From Fischerella sp. PCC 9431 (lineage in GTDB: Bacteria; Cyanobacteriota; Cyanobacteriia; Cyanobacteriales; Nostocaceae), in assembly GCF_000447295.1 (NCBI RefSeq), contig NZ_KE650771.1, forward strand, positions 5,849,559-5,913,558: a stretch of 64,000 nucleotides of DNA, given 5' to 3'. The notes beneath the pieces are model-generated. The model was not told where the DNA came from. It worked only from the letters and a program-made list of their open reading frames with translations, and searched no databases. Positions 37,227 to 46,040 of this stretch are shown here, one piece after another. Every line of letters starts with the position of its first letter. Position 1 is the stretch's first letter. The position numbers and the translations under genes were made by a program.

Positions 37227-38291
37227 ATGAAAAAAGTTTTGATTGTTGGACATATTCTAGAATTAGGGCGTACTGAAGAAGTATATAAAAGAGGATTTTC
37301 TGCATTTGGCTGTCAAGTACAATATTTTGCTTGGAAAGAAGCTGCACCCAGTTTAGTTTCTCGTTCCTTACAGGATAGAATAGCTTGGCGCTTGGCGTGG
37401 AAAGTGCTAGCAAAGTCAGCAAATCGGAAATTAGTAGAGATAGCAAATCAGTTTAAGCCTGATTTGACTTTAGTGATTTCTCCTCTTTTGCTTCATCCTG
37501 ACAGCATATTGGCTTTGAAGCAACATGGTTTAGTCTTTGTTTTTTTTACTGACAATCCTATAGATACCCATCATACCCACAGTAATTCGTGGGTACAAAG
37601 AGGATTCCCTTTGTGGGATGCTGCTTTGATCTGGAGTCAAGAACTTGTTGAGCGTCTAATGGCAAATGGCGTCAAAAAAGCTTTCTTTCATCCTTTTTGT
37701 AGTGATGTTGAATATCATTTTCCCAAACGACAGGCAAACCCAGTATATGATGTAGCGTTTATTGGTAACTGGGATGCTAGCCGCAAGCGAGAGCAGTATT
37801 TGAAGGCGATCGCAGATTATCGCTTAGGACTTTGGGGATCAAATTATTGGAACACTCATTGTCAAGAACCTGCATTAAAAGGTTTATGTCAGGGGATGTG
37901 CAATTATCAAGAGATACCTGAAGTTTTAGGTTCTGCCAAAATGGGTCTTAATATTCTGCGTCCGCAGAATGAAGAGGGACATAATATTAGAACGTATGAG
38001 ATTCCTGCTACAGGCACATTAATGCTCACTGAGCGGAGCAAAGAGTTACTTAATTTGTTTGCAGAAGATAAAGAAGCTGTCTATTTTTCTAGCCCTGATG
38101 AGTTAAAACAAAAAGTAGAGTATTTGTTAGAAAATCCTGCTTTGATTGAATCTATTGCAGAAGCAGGTTACAAGAAAGCTTTAGAAAATAGAATTACTGA
38201 TAGAGTGACAGAAATAGCTGATCTTTATCAACAACTAAGATGTTCTCTAGGCAATAACGACCTTCAGTTATTGCATCGTCAGGAGGCATAA
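37227..38291 (+). CDS. CgeB-family glycosyltransferase
   Basis: 354 residues. The N-terminus is VLIVGHILELGRTEEVYKRG. A central FVFFTDNPIDTHHTH and DVAFIGNWDASRKREQYLKA are typical of CgeB-like proteins, and the C-terminal IRTYEIPATGTLMLTE plus HNIRTYE region form the donor pocket. CgeB relatives glycosylate spore or surface glycans. It starts directly at the stop of the preceding transferase gene and ends seven bases before the next, which supports a shared transcript. Confidence 0.8.
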   Translation: MKKVLIVGHILELGRTEEVYKRGFSAFGCQVQYFAWKEAAPSLVSRSLQDRIAWRLAWKVLAKSANRKLVEIANQFKPDLTLVISPLLLHPDSILALKQHGLVFVFFTDNPIDTHHTHSNSWVQRGFPLWDAALIWSQELVERLMANGVKKAFFHPFCSDVEYHFPKRQANPVYDVAFIGNWDASRKREQYLKAIADYRLGLWGSNYWNTHCQEPALKGLCQGMCNYQEIPEVLGSAKMGLNILRPQNEEGHNIRTYEIPATGTLMLTERSKELLNLFAEDKEAVYFSSPDELKQKVEYLLENPALIESIAEAGYKKALENRITDRVTEIADLYQQLRCSLGNNDLQLLHRQEA

Positions 38292-38298
38292 TACATTC

Positions 38299-39447
38299 AT
38301 GAAAGTGACAGTCTCGGTCTGCGGGCGCTTTCATGCTTTTAACTTAGCCCAACAGTTACAAAAAAGAAAGCATTTACATAAATTAATCTCTACTTATCCA
38401 CCTTTTGCAATTACTAACTATGGTATTGAGCAGAAGTTTATTCATTCTATATGGCATTTAGAACTTCTATCCCGTGGTTGGTACCGATTACCAGCTTGGC
38501 TCAGAGGCGATCGCAATTTACAGTTATGGTTTTCAGAGCAATTTGACCGCTCAGTAACAAATAGTTTATCACCAGGGTTTGACTTGTTTGTGGGTTGGTC
38601 GGGGTTTAATTTTTGGTCTTTGCATCGGGCGAAAGAACTCGGCGCTAAAACAGTAATTGAGCGTGGTAGTAGCCATATGCATTATCAAACCAAAATTTTG
38701 CAAGAAGAATATGAAAAATGGGGATTAAGATTTACTGGTACGCATCCTGGAATCTACGACAGAGAAATAAAATCTTATGAGGATGCTGACTGCATTGCTA
38801 TTCCTAGTCTATTCGTCAAACGAACTTTTTTAGAACAGGGAATACCAGAAAGTAAATTAATTCATGTACCTTATGGAACTTCTCTAGCAGAATTCTATCC
38901 AATTCCCAAAGAAGATAAAATCTTTCGAGTTATCCATTGCGGCGCTCTATCGCTGCGTAAAGGTGTACAGTATTTATTACAAGCTTTTCATGAATTAAAT
39001 CTACCAGATGCTGAACTTTGGCTTGTAGGTTCAATAACTCCAGAAATAGAGCCTTTTGTAACTAAATATCAGAGCGATCGCATTATTCTCAAAGGAACGC
39101 ATCCTCAAAACCAGCTGCGATGGTTATATTCCCAATGTTCATTATTTTGCCTTGCTTCTCTTGAAGAAGGTTTAGCAATGGTTCAACCGCAAGCTATGGC
39201 GTGTGGTCTACCTGTGATTCATACAACTAATACAGGTGGTGAGGATATTGTCCGAGATGGAATAGATGGTTTTTGCGTTCCAATTCGGAATATAGAAGTT
39301 CTGAAAGAGAAGATTTTATTTTTATACGAAAATCAAGAACGACGAGATGAGATGAGCAAGAATGCTTTAAAACAAGCGCATAATTCTTTATCTTGGAATG
39401 ACTATGGTGAAAAAATAGTAAATGCTTATTTACAGATGTTTAATTAA
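38299..39447 (+). CDS. glycosyltransferase family 4
   Basis: 382 residues, GT-B. N-terminus VTVSVCGRFHAFNLAQQLQK, acceptor region VGWSGFNFWSLHRAKELGAK, linker HVPYGTSLAEFYPIPKED, donor domain VIHCGALSLRKGVQYLLQAF. In the usual E-x7-E region it reads LEEGLAMVQPQAMACGLPVI, with Gln at the second acidic position. That residue contacts the nucleotide sugar in related enzymes, so the change is worth noting but does not by itself mean loss of activity. Confidence 0.85.
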   Translation: MKVTVSVCGRFHAFNLAQQLQKRKHLHKLISTYPPFAITNYGIEQKFIHSIWHLELLSRGWYRLPAWLRGDRNLQLWFSEQFDRSVTNSLSPGFDLFVGWSGFNFWSLHRAKELGAKTVIERGSSHMHYQTKILQEEYEKWGLRFTGTHPGIYDREIKSYEDADCIAIPSLFVKRTFLEQGIPESKLIHVPYGTSLAEFYPIPKEDKIFRVIHCGALSLRKGVQYLLQAFHELNLPDAELWLVGSITPEIEPFVTKYQSDRIILKGTHPQNQLRWLYSQCSLFCLASLEEGLAMVQPQAMACGLPVIHTTNTGGEDIVRDGIDGFCVPIRNIEVLKEKILFLYENQERRDEMSKNALKQAHNSLSWNDYGEKIVNAYLQMFN

Positions 39448-39511
39448 GTATTGTCTGATTAAATATACACTATATATTTTAAGCTAATTATTTATTGAAA
39501 ATATCTTAAAT

Positions 39512-40678
39512 ATGGGAAAAAAAACGATTGGAATACTTATTTATGCCAATCCCGAACACTATCCTCCTACAATCAATGCTGTTCATTTATTATCAGAACA
39601 TTATGATGTGGTTTTGATTGGTCGTAACCAAGGTCTTGCTTATTGGGAATATCCTGCTAATGTCAGAATACATCGTTTGGGGAAACATACATCAGTACGA
39701 GAAAGAGAGCAAGCATCCGCCACAGCTAAACTGTGGGAATATATTAACTTTGTAGTGCAAGCAAGTCGCCTACTCCAAAATGTATCTCTAATTTATGCTT
39801 ATGATGCCTTTGGGTACACAGCTGCTTATCTTTGTTCGCAGTTGCAGCATAGAACAGTTCCACTAATCTACCACAACCATGACTTCAGTGGACTGTCGTT
39901 TCCTCTATCTTCATTGTCAGGATGGGTACACATAGGAGAAAGAAATTGGGTCAATCAAGCAAATACAGTTGTTTTCCCTTCTCAAGAAAGAGCTTTATTT
40001 TTCAAGAAACTCACAAATTTTAATGGCAATTTAACGATAGTTCCAAATTTTCCCAGAAAATCATTTTTCAAAAAAAATCAAGATTTTAATAATCTCATTA
40101 AAAAACGTTTTGACAATCCTCAAGTCTTACTACAGGGTGCTATTTCCGTCAAAAATTCTTTGTTGGAATTAATTGATTCACTTAATTTTTTAGAGCAATC
40201 TATCAAGCTTAAACTTATTGGACCAATTTCAGAAGAAGAAAAGCACCTAATGATAGATTTTGTTAACCGCAAGAAGGTAACCGCTCGCGTAAATTATTTT
40301 ATGCCAGTCCCATATCATGAGCTTCCTTCCCATACTTGGATGGCTTCTATTGGTGTGTGTTTCTATAAACAAATAGATATGAATTATCAAACTATGGGGA
40401 CAGCATCAAATAAAATATATGAGTATGCTGCCTGTGGCTTACCTGTTATTGTTACCGATCTACCAAATTATCGAGAAAATCTTGCTAATGAGCCTTGGGT
40501 TCGTTTTGCTGATCCTGATAATCCTACATCAATTGCGTATGCTGTTCAAGACATCCTTAATGAATTCGATAAGTACCAACTTATGTGTTTAGCAGCTAGA
40601 CAAGCTTTTGAAGAAAAGTATAATTACGAATTAGTTTTTTCCCCTTTAATTTCCAAAATACAATTTTTATTACAGTAA
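39512..40678 (+). CDS. GT-B glycosyltransferase (family 4-like)
   Basis: 388 residues. N-terminus IGILIYANPEHYPPTINAVH with the second glycine-rich strand YDVVLIGRNQGLAYWEY. Acceptor part LIYAYDAFGYTAAYLCSQL; donor part with PQVLLQGAISVKNSLLELID and MGTASNKIYEYAACGLPVIV, which has the acidic residue at the second position of the usual motif. It resembles GT-B transferases of capsule loci. Sugar specificity is unknown. Confidence 0.8.
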   Translation: MGKKTIGILIYANPEHYPPTINAVHLLSEHYDVVLIGRNQGLAYWEYPANVRIHRLGKHTSVREREQASATAKLWEYINFVVQASRLLQNVSLIYAYDAFGYTAAYLCSQLQHRTVPLIYHNHDFSGLSFPLSSLSGWVHIGERNWVNQANTVVFPSQERALFFKKLTNFNGNLTIVPNFPRKSFFKKNQDFNNLIKKRFDNPQVLLQGAISVKNSLLELIDSLNFLEQSIKLKLIGPISEEEKHLMIDFVNRKKVTARVNYFMPVPYHELPSHTWMASIGVCFYKQIDMNYQTMGTASNKIYEYAACGLPVIVTDLPNYRENLANEPWVRFADPDNPTSIAYAVQDILNEFDKYQLMCLAARQAFEEKYNYELVFSPLISKIQFLLQ

Positions 40679-40685
40679 AAAAACA

Positions 40686-41375
40686 ATGCTAGAAAAAATT
40701 ATTTTGGGCAACAAATCAAAATTACGAAAATCGAGATTACATGATGAGAAAGGTAATTTAGTTAGCTGGAAAAATTTATTTTTCCACGCCCCCTTATCTA
40801 CCTTTACTGGCATTCTTCGCTTGTCTGGTCAGCGTCCTGTACTTCCTTGGATATCGTATACAGCAATAGGATTTTTAAAAGATTTTTTAACGAAAGAAAG
40901 TAGGGTGTTAGAATTTGGGTCTGGGATGTCAACTATATGGTACGCTCAACATGCTGGTGAAGTATATTCTGTTGAAGACTACCTACCTTGGTACGAAAAA
41001 GTAAGTGCGATTATAGAACAAAAAAAACTAATTAATGTACATTATCAATATGCAAGTAATGAAGAAGATTATTGTTCATTCATGCTCAATAAGAACATAG
41101 GTTTTGACCTTATTATGGTTGATGGGAGTTTCAGAAGTCAATGCATATCTAATGCTATAAACTTATTAAACCCCGGAGGAATACTTTACCTAGATAATTC
41201 AGATAAAGATTCTTCCCCTCAAGGTGGAGATATGAGATTGGCTGAACAGAAGGCACTGGCTTTTGCCAAAAACATAAATGCAGAGATTACATATTTTACT
41301 GATTTTGCTCCTACTGAATTTTTTGTCAATCAAGGTATGATGATTAAGCTTCCTAAACATACAAATAATATCTAG
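40686..41375 (+). CDS. class I SAM-dependent methyltransferase
   Basis: 229 residues. The SAM-binding fold shows RVLEFGSGMSTIWYAQHAGE (motif I), VYSVEDYLPWYEKVSAII with an acidic residue for the ribose (motif II), and GFDLIMVDGSFRSQCISNAI (motif IV region). The N-terminal 60 residues are outside the core. Set between glycosyltransferase and polymerase genes, it probably O-methylates a sugar of the glycan or its end; chain-end methylation is a known way to stop growth in ABC-exported O antigens. This role is inferred. Confidence 0.8.
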   Translation: MLEKIILGNKSKLRKSRLHDEKGNLVSWKNLFFHAPLSTFTGILRLSGQRPVLPWISYTAIGFLKDFLTKESRVLEFGSGMSTIWYAQHAGEVYSVEDYLPWYEKVSAIIEQKKLINVHYQYASNEEDYCSFMLNKNIGFDLIMVDGSFRSQCISNAINLLNPGGILYLDNSDKDSSPQGGDMRLAEQKALAFAKNINAEITYFTDFAPTEFFVNQGMMIKLPKHTNNI

Positions 41376-41433
41376 TAATCATCCATTAGCAAAGATCACA
41401 AGTACTGATTCGCTATCCAATGAGTTATCTTTA

Positions 41434-42825
41434 ATGCAAGAAGTATTAAAGATAACTAAAGCCAAAATGGAAGAACAGCAGCGACAGTGGTTGATATTTC
41501 ATCTATTTATTTGGTTAGTAGTAATTGTTTTAGTAATCCGCAGTCAGTGGAGTAAAAAAATACCCAGTGTAGGCTTGCCATGGATGTATTTGCTAAGTCT
41601 ATGCATGATTCACTGGTTTGGAGCGCTGATTTATGCATTTCCCTGGTACGAAACTAAAAGTGCATATTTAATTAGTAAACATGCCTCGCTGGTTAACACT
41701 GCTATTGGTTTTGAGCAAAGTACCTATGGTGTCATAGCATTTGGATTAGGCAGCCTTATTGTTGCACCTTTGTTGCTCAAAATGCTCAACCCTCCTTGGC
41801 TATATGAGTTTCCTCGTATGCCTAACTTAAACCTTATCAAAACATATATCTATATAGGGCTATTATTCGCCTTTGTCTTATCCCCTATTCTGGTTAGAAT
41901 TCCTAGCGGCGCAGCTTTGGCAGTTCCGGGTATCTCACTCTTTGTTGTAGGTTTATGTTTGGCTTGCTGGAAATCATGGTACATGGGCGATATGCAAGCC
42001 TTTATAAGATGGCTTGCGCTTTCCTGCTGTCTACCGTTATTTACACTATTATTTCTTGGCTTTATGAGTTTTGGCACTGCTGCAACTGTAGTTGTGCTAC
42101 TTTTTGTGTTCAATTTTTACCGCCCGAGATGGAAACTAGTAGTAATCGCATTACTAGTTACCTATTTAGGTTTATCTGTCTTTGTTACCTACTTTCGTGA
42201 TCGACAAGATATTCGGGCAACTAGTGGAGGTGATAATGCTCGAATTGAGCAAATGTCGAAAACAGTGAGTAACTTTGAGTTTTTTAATCTGTTCAAGCAA
42301 GAACAGTTAGAAATGATTGATACTCGATTAAACCAAAATACCTTTGTAGGTGTATCAGTTCAACGCCTCTCCAATGGTCTAATTGATTACGCTGATGGTG
42401 CAACGATAGAGCAGGCGGTACTAGCAGCTGTTCCTCGTGTCCTTTGGCCAGGTAAAACCGTTGCCTCTGGTAGTGGTGATTTAGTAAGTACATACACAGG
42501 AATAGACGTTGCTGATGGAACTAGTATGGGTGTTGGACAAGTTTTAGAATTCTATATTAACTTTAGTACGTGGGGAGTAGTGCTAGGATTTTTAGTATTA
42601 GGTACTATTCTACGAGTCATAGATATTACAGCTGGATACAAATTAAACTCTGGTAATTTAGTGGGGTTTGTCTCTTGGTTTTTGCCTGGAATAGGTTTGA
42701 TTCAGCCTATTAATTCCTTAGTAAACATCGTACAAACTTTAGGAGGAAGTGTAGTTCTGGTCTATCTTATCAATGGTATTTATCTGCGAAAAGCAGGTCG
42801 GAGAAACAGGGCAAATGCATCTTAA
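41434..42825 (+). CDS. Wzy-like polysaccharide polymerase (membrane protein)
   Basis: 463 residues with about ten membrane segments (for example WLIFHLFIWLVVIVLVIRS near the start; LALSCCLPLFTLLFLGFMS midway). A large soluble loop (about residues 245-350) contains RIEQMSKTVSNFEF, FVGVSVQRLSNGLIDYADGA and VPRVLWPGKTVASGSGDLVS, and the next segment begins GVGQVLEFYINFSTWG. This layout matches O-antigen polymerase/EpsK-like proteins of cyanobacterial loci rather than a flippase. It would join repeat units on the periplasmic side, which is unexpected in a locus that also has Wzm/Wzt. Confidence 0.7.
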   Translation: MQEVLKITKAKMEEQQRQWLIFHLFIWLVVIVLVIRSQWSKKIPSVGLPWMYLLSLCMIHWFGALIYAFPWYETKSAYLISKHASLVNTAIGFEQSTYGVIAFGLGSLIVAPLLLKMLNPPWLYEFPRMPNLNLIKTYIYIGLLFAFVLSPILVRIPSGAALAVPGISLFVVGLCLACWKSWYMGDMQAFIRWLALSCCLPLFTLLFLGFMSFGTAATVVVLLFVFNFYRPRWKLVVIALLVTYLGLSVFVTYFRDRQDIRATSGGDNARIEQMSKTVSNFEFFNLFKQEQLEMIDTRLNQNTFVGVSVQRLSNGLIDYADGATIEQAVLAAVPRVLWPGKTVASGSGDLVSTYTGIDVADGTSMGVGQVLEFYINFSTWGVVLGFLVLGTILRVIDITAGYKLNSGNLVGFVSWFLPGIGLIQPINSLVNIVQTLGGSVVLVYLINGIYLRKAGRRNRANAS

Positions 42826-42852
42826 TCAAGCCCCAATGCATGACTGTTAAAC

Positions 42853-42880
42853 GGTGCGTTACTCACTGATTTGACGCACC
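42853..42880. repeat. GGTGCGT/ACGCACC hairpin
   Basis: GGTGCGT (42853-42859) pairs with ACGCACC (42874-42880), loop 14. The sequence belongs to a common cyanobacterial intergenic repeat. It lies after the polymerase gene and before the next transferase and might reduce read-through, but no T-run follows. Confidence 0.5.
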
Positions 42881-42976
42881 TACAATTTAACTTTTACTTT
42901 ATAAATTATCTCTAAAAACTGTGGTGGATGCATATCTTTCAGATTTATAAATATCTAAGTACAAAAATTATTTCTT

Positions 42977-44131
42977 ATGGATAACTTTAAATATAAAAAC
43001 AAAAACCCAAAATATAAAACTATACACTTATGGATTCCTAACATTTTTGAATTCAAAGGTGGAATTCAAGTCTACTCATCATTCTTGATAGAGGCTTTAC
43101 AAAGCTTATATCCCAACATAAAGTATGATGTTTTTCTAAAACACGATACTTCCTCTTTATATAATTTTCCATTCTTAAGTAACACCCAATTTCACTATGC
43201 GGGAACTTGGTCGTTACCTTTACGGACACTTGCTTTTGCTAGTCAAATTATAGGACATGGATTTTGGCAACATCCTGACCTAGTTATTGCCTCTCATATT
43301 AATTTTACACTTGCTGCCTATATACTGAAATCTCTCATAGGCATACCTTACTGGACTGTTGCCCATGGCATTGAAGCTTGGGATATTCAGCGTCCTTCTC
43401 TCAAATTAGCTCTACAAAATGCCGATCTCATTTTGGCAGGTAGCAACTATACCCGTAACCGCTTACTTAAAGAGCAAAATCTCGACCCAACAAAAGTTGC
43501 AGTATTAGCCAATACTTTTGATGTTAATCGTTTCCAAATTCACTCCAAACCCCAACACTTATTAAATCGTTATAAACTGACTACTAGCCAACCAGTCATT
43601 TTAACCGTAGCAAGACTGGATATAAGTAAACGTCCCAAAGGCTATGACCAAATTCTCAAAGCTCTTCCCGAAGTCCGCCGTCAAATCCCAAATATTCATT
43701 ATATCTTAGTAGGAAAAGGAAGTGATCGTCCTCGGATTGAACAACTCATTAATCAACTAGATTTGCAAGAGTGCGTGACTCTAGCAGGATTTGTTCCCGA
43801 CCACGAACTGTCGGACTACTACAACCTTTGTGATGTTTTTGCCATGCCTAACAAAACTGAAGGCTTTGGGATTGTCTATCTAGAAGCTTTAGCTTGTGGC
43901 AAACCCGTACTAGCTGGTGACCAAGGTGGAGCTATTGATCCTCTATTAGGAGGAGAATTAGGTGTCTTGGTCAATCCAGATGATGTACAGATTATTGCCC
44001 AATCTCTTATCCAAATTTTGCAAGGTATTTATCCAAACCCAATACTATATCAGTCTCAAACTCTGCGTCAGAAAGTAATAGATGCTTTTGGGTTTGAACG
44101 TTTTAAACAAACGCTAGGTAGTTTCATCTAG
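42977..44131 (+). CDS. glycosyltransferase family 4
   Basis: 384 residues, GT-B. N-terminus LWIPNIFEFKGGIQVYSSFL, acceptor region GIPYWTVAHGIEAWDIQRPS, linker VLANTFDVNRFQIHSKPQ, donor domain VILTVARLDISKRPKGYDQI, YILVGKGSDRPRIEQLINQL and the complete E-x7-E region KTEGFGIVYLEALACGKP. All usual motifs are present and the length is normal. It is AT-rich at the start and separated from the polymerase gene by a hairpin. Confidence 0.87.
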   Translation: MDNFKYKNKNPKYKTIHLWIPNIFEFKGGIQVYSSFLIEALQSLYPNIKYDVFLKHDTSSLYNFPFLSNTQFHYAGTWSLPLRTLAFASQIIGHGFWQHPDLVIASHINFTLAAYILKSLIGIPYWTVAHGIEAWDIQRPSLKLALQNADLILAGSNYTRNRLLKEQNLDPTKVAVLANTFDVNRFQIHSKPQHLLNRYKLTTSQPVILTVARLDISKRPKGYDQILKALPEVRRQIPNIHYILVGKGSDRPRIEQLINQLDLQECVTLAGFVPDHELSDYYNLCDVFAMPNKTEGFGIVYLEALACGKPVLAGDQGGAIDPLLGGELGVLVNPDDVQIIAQSLIQILQGIYPNPILYQSQTLRQKVIDAFGFERFKQTLGSFI

Positions 44132-44206
44132 TTATACATGATTTTCTTCGATGAAACTGACAAAATTTTTCTGAAATCAAGATAGTTTTTTCAATTTGAA
44201 TTCCAA

Positions 44207-45376
44207 GTGAAAATTTTACATGTAATTCCTTCGGTCAGTCCAACTCTAGGAGGACCATCTGAAGTGATTTTTAATTTAGTCAAAGCCTTACGGGACCATA
44301 AGATTGAAGCTGAAATTGCCACAACAAACCATAATGGTTTCGAGCTATTAGATGTGCCGCTCAACCAACGTGTTGAATATAATCAGGTTCCTATATGGTT
44401 TTTTTCTCGGTTTTCTCCACCGATGAAAGAATTTATTTTTTCTGCCACTATTGCTCCATGGCTTTGGCAAAATATCCGCAACTATAACATCTTACATCTT
44501 CACTATCTTTTTTCTTATGCTCCTACCAGTGCTGGAGCGATCGCAAGATACCACAAAGTTCCTTATATAGTTAGAACACTTGGTCAACTCAGCCCTTGGG
44601 CATTAACTCAGAGTCACCTAAAAAAACAGATCTATACTTTTCTAATTGAAAGACATAATTTGAATCGTGCTGCTGCTATACATTGCACTTCGATGAGTGA
44701 AGCTGAAGATGTCCGTAACTTTGGCATTAAAACTCCCACAATTACTATACCTCTAGGAGTAAATCAGCCTGTTAAATGTCCAGATGCCAAGCAGAGGTTA
44801 CACCAAGCCTATGGAATCTCCTCTGAGACACCAGTGGTGCTATTTCTCTCTCGTCTGCATTACAAAAAGCGCCCCGATTTGCTAATACAATCGCTCGGCC
44901 AATTAGCTGCTCAAAATTATAATTTTCATCTCATCTTAGCTGGTTCAGGGGAGGCTGATTATGTTGAGGAACTGAAAAATTTAATGATGTCCCTGGGCTT
45001 AACTTCCCGTATTTCATTTGCTGGTTTCGTCAAAGGTATAGATAAACAGTTGCTTCTCCAAGGCTCTGATATTTTTGTCTTACCTTCGTTTTCCGAAAAC
45101 TTTGGCATAGCAGTAGCAGAAGCAATGGTAGTGGGATTACCAGTAATTGTCACTCCTGGTGTGCAAATTGCTCAAGATATTGCCGAAGGGAAAGCGGGAT
45201 TAGTTGTGGAGGGAGAAGTGGATGCTCTTGCAAATGCGATCGCTCAATTGCTCAGATCTCCAAAATTACGACAAGAACTAGGTGAAAACGGTAAAAGTCT
45301 GGCAAATAGTCGATATTCCTGGAATGCGATCGCTCAAAAGCTTGCCTGTGCTTATACAGGTATTCTCAATAAGTAA
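44207..45376 (+). CDS. glycosyltransferase family 4
   Basis: 389 residues, GT-B, with a GTG start at 44207 (VKILHVIPSVSPTLGGPSEV, the usual N-terminus). Acceptor part LHLHYLFSYAPTSAGAIARY and IVRTLGQLSPWALTQSHLKK; linker ITIPLGVNQPVKCPDA; donor part VVLFLSRLHYKKRPDLLIQS, ILAGSGEADYVEELKNLMMS and the E-x7-E region SENFGIAVAEAMVVGLPVIV. It resembles the family 4 group with a tight WcaI/WbaZ-like layout. The closing gene 18 bases on is a YdcF protein. Confidence 0.87.
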   Translation: MKILHVIPSVSPTLGGPSEVIFNLVKALRDHKIEAEIATTNHNGFELLDVPLNQRVEYNQVPIWFFSRFSPPMKEFIFSATIAPWLWQNIRNYNILHLHYLFSYAPTSAGAIARYHKVPYIVRTLGQLSPWALTQSHLKKQIYTFLIERHNLNRAAAIHCTSMSEAEDVRNFGIKTPTITIPLGVNQPVKCPDAKQRLHQAYGISSETPVVLFLSRLHYKKRPDLLIQSLGQLAAQNYNFHLILAGSGEADYVEELKNLMMSLGLTSRISFAGFVKGIDKQLLLQGSDIFVLPSFSENFGIAVAEAMVVGLPVIVTPGVQIAQDIAEGKAGLVVEGEVDALANAIAQLLRSPKLRQELGENGKSLANSRYSWNAIAQKLACAYTGILNK

Positions 45377-45394
45377 ATTTTTACTGATATTTGA

Positions 45395-45982
45395 ATGAAA
45401 CGGTTCAATAGCCAACTTAAAAAATATTGGATTTTGGCTATAGCAGGTTTTATCTTCACCGTAGTCAGTCTAATTCCTGTGCGATTGGCGATCGCCTACC
45501 ACCAAGCACCTCAACCCCAAGCCTTCTTTATTTTAGGTGGTGGGATTGAAAGAGAAAAGTTGACTGCTGAACTAGCTCAGTGGTATCCATCTCTAGAAAT
45601 TTGGGTATCTTCTGGCTCAAGCTCAAAGGATATACGGAAAACTTTTCAAGCCGCAGGTGTTTCTCTGACAAGGGTACATATCGATAACAACGCTGTTGAT
45701 ACAGTCACTAACTTTACCTCTTTAGTGAATAAATTCAAACTACACCATATACAACACGTATTTTTGGTTACTTCTAGCTTTCATATGCCCAGAGCTAAAG
45801 CGATCGCCACCATCATCTTTGGTAGCCAAGGCATAGCCTTTACTCCTGTTTCAGTTCCAACGATAAACTCACCCGAAAGCCAGCTTCACATTTTACGTGA
45901 TTGTGTTCGTGCTCTGATTTGGGTTTTTACAGGTTACACCGGGGCAGAACTCAAAAACACTCGTATTGATTCTCCGCTATAA
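45395..45982 (+). CDS. YdcF/ElyC/SanA family protein (DUF218)
   Basis: 195 residues. One N-terminal membrane anchor (YWILAIAGFIFTVVSLIPVR) followed by the DUF218 domain: FFILGGGIEREKLTAELAQW, VSSGSSSKDIRKTFQAAGVS, AVDTVTNFTSLVNKF and VTSSFHMPRAKAIATIIFG with the conserved histidine. ElyC and SanA in E. coli affect envelope lipid-carrier metabolism and outer-membrane integrity. Here, at the end of a glycan gene run, a role in undecaprenyl-linked intermediate handling or glycan trimming is possible. The molecular activity of the family is uncertain. Confidence 0.82.
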   Translation: MKRFNSQLKKYWILAIAGFIFTVVSLIPVRLAIAYHQAPQPQAFFILGGGIEREKLTAELAQWYPSLEIWVSSGSSSKDIRKTFQAAGVSLTRVHIDNNAVDTVTNFTSLVNKFKLHHIQHVFLVTSSFHMPRAKAIATIIFGSQGIAFTPVSVPTINSPESQLHILRDCVRALIWVFTGYTGAELKNTRIDSPL

Positions 45983-46040
45983 AGTTTCCTGTCAAATTAA
46001 AACTTTTGCAACAAAATTAATTATAAAGAGTAAAACTTAA

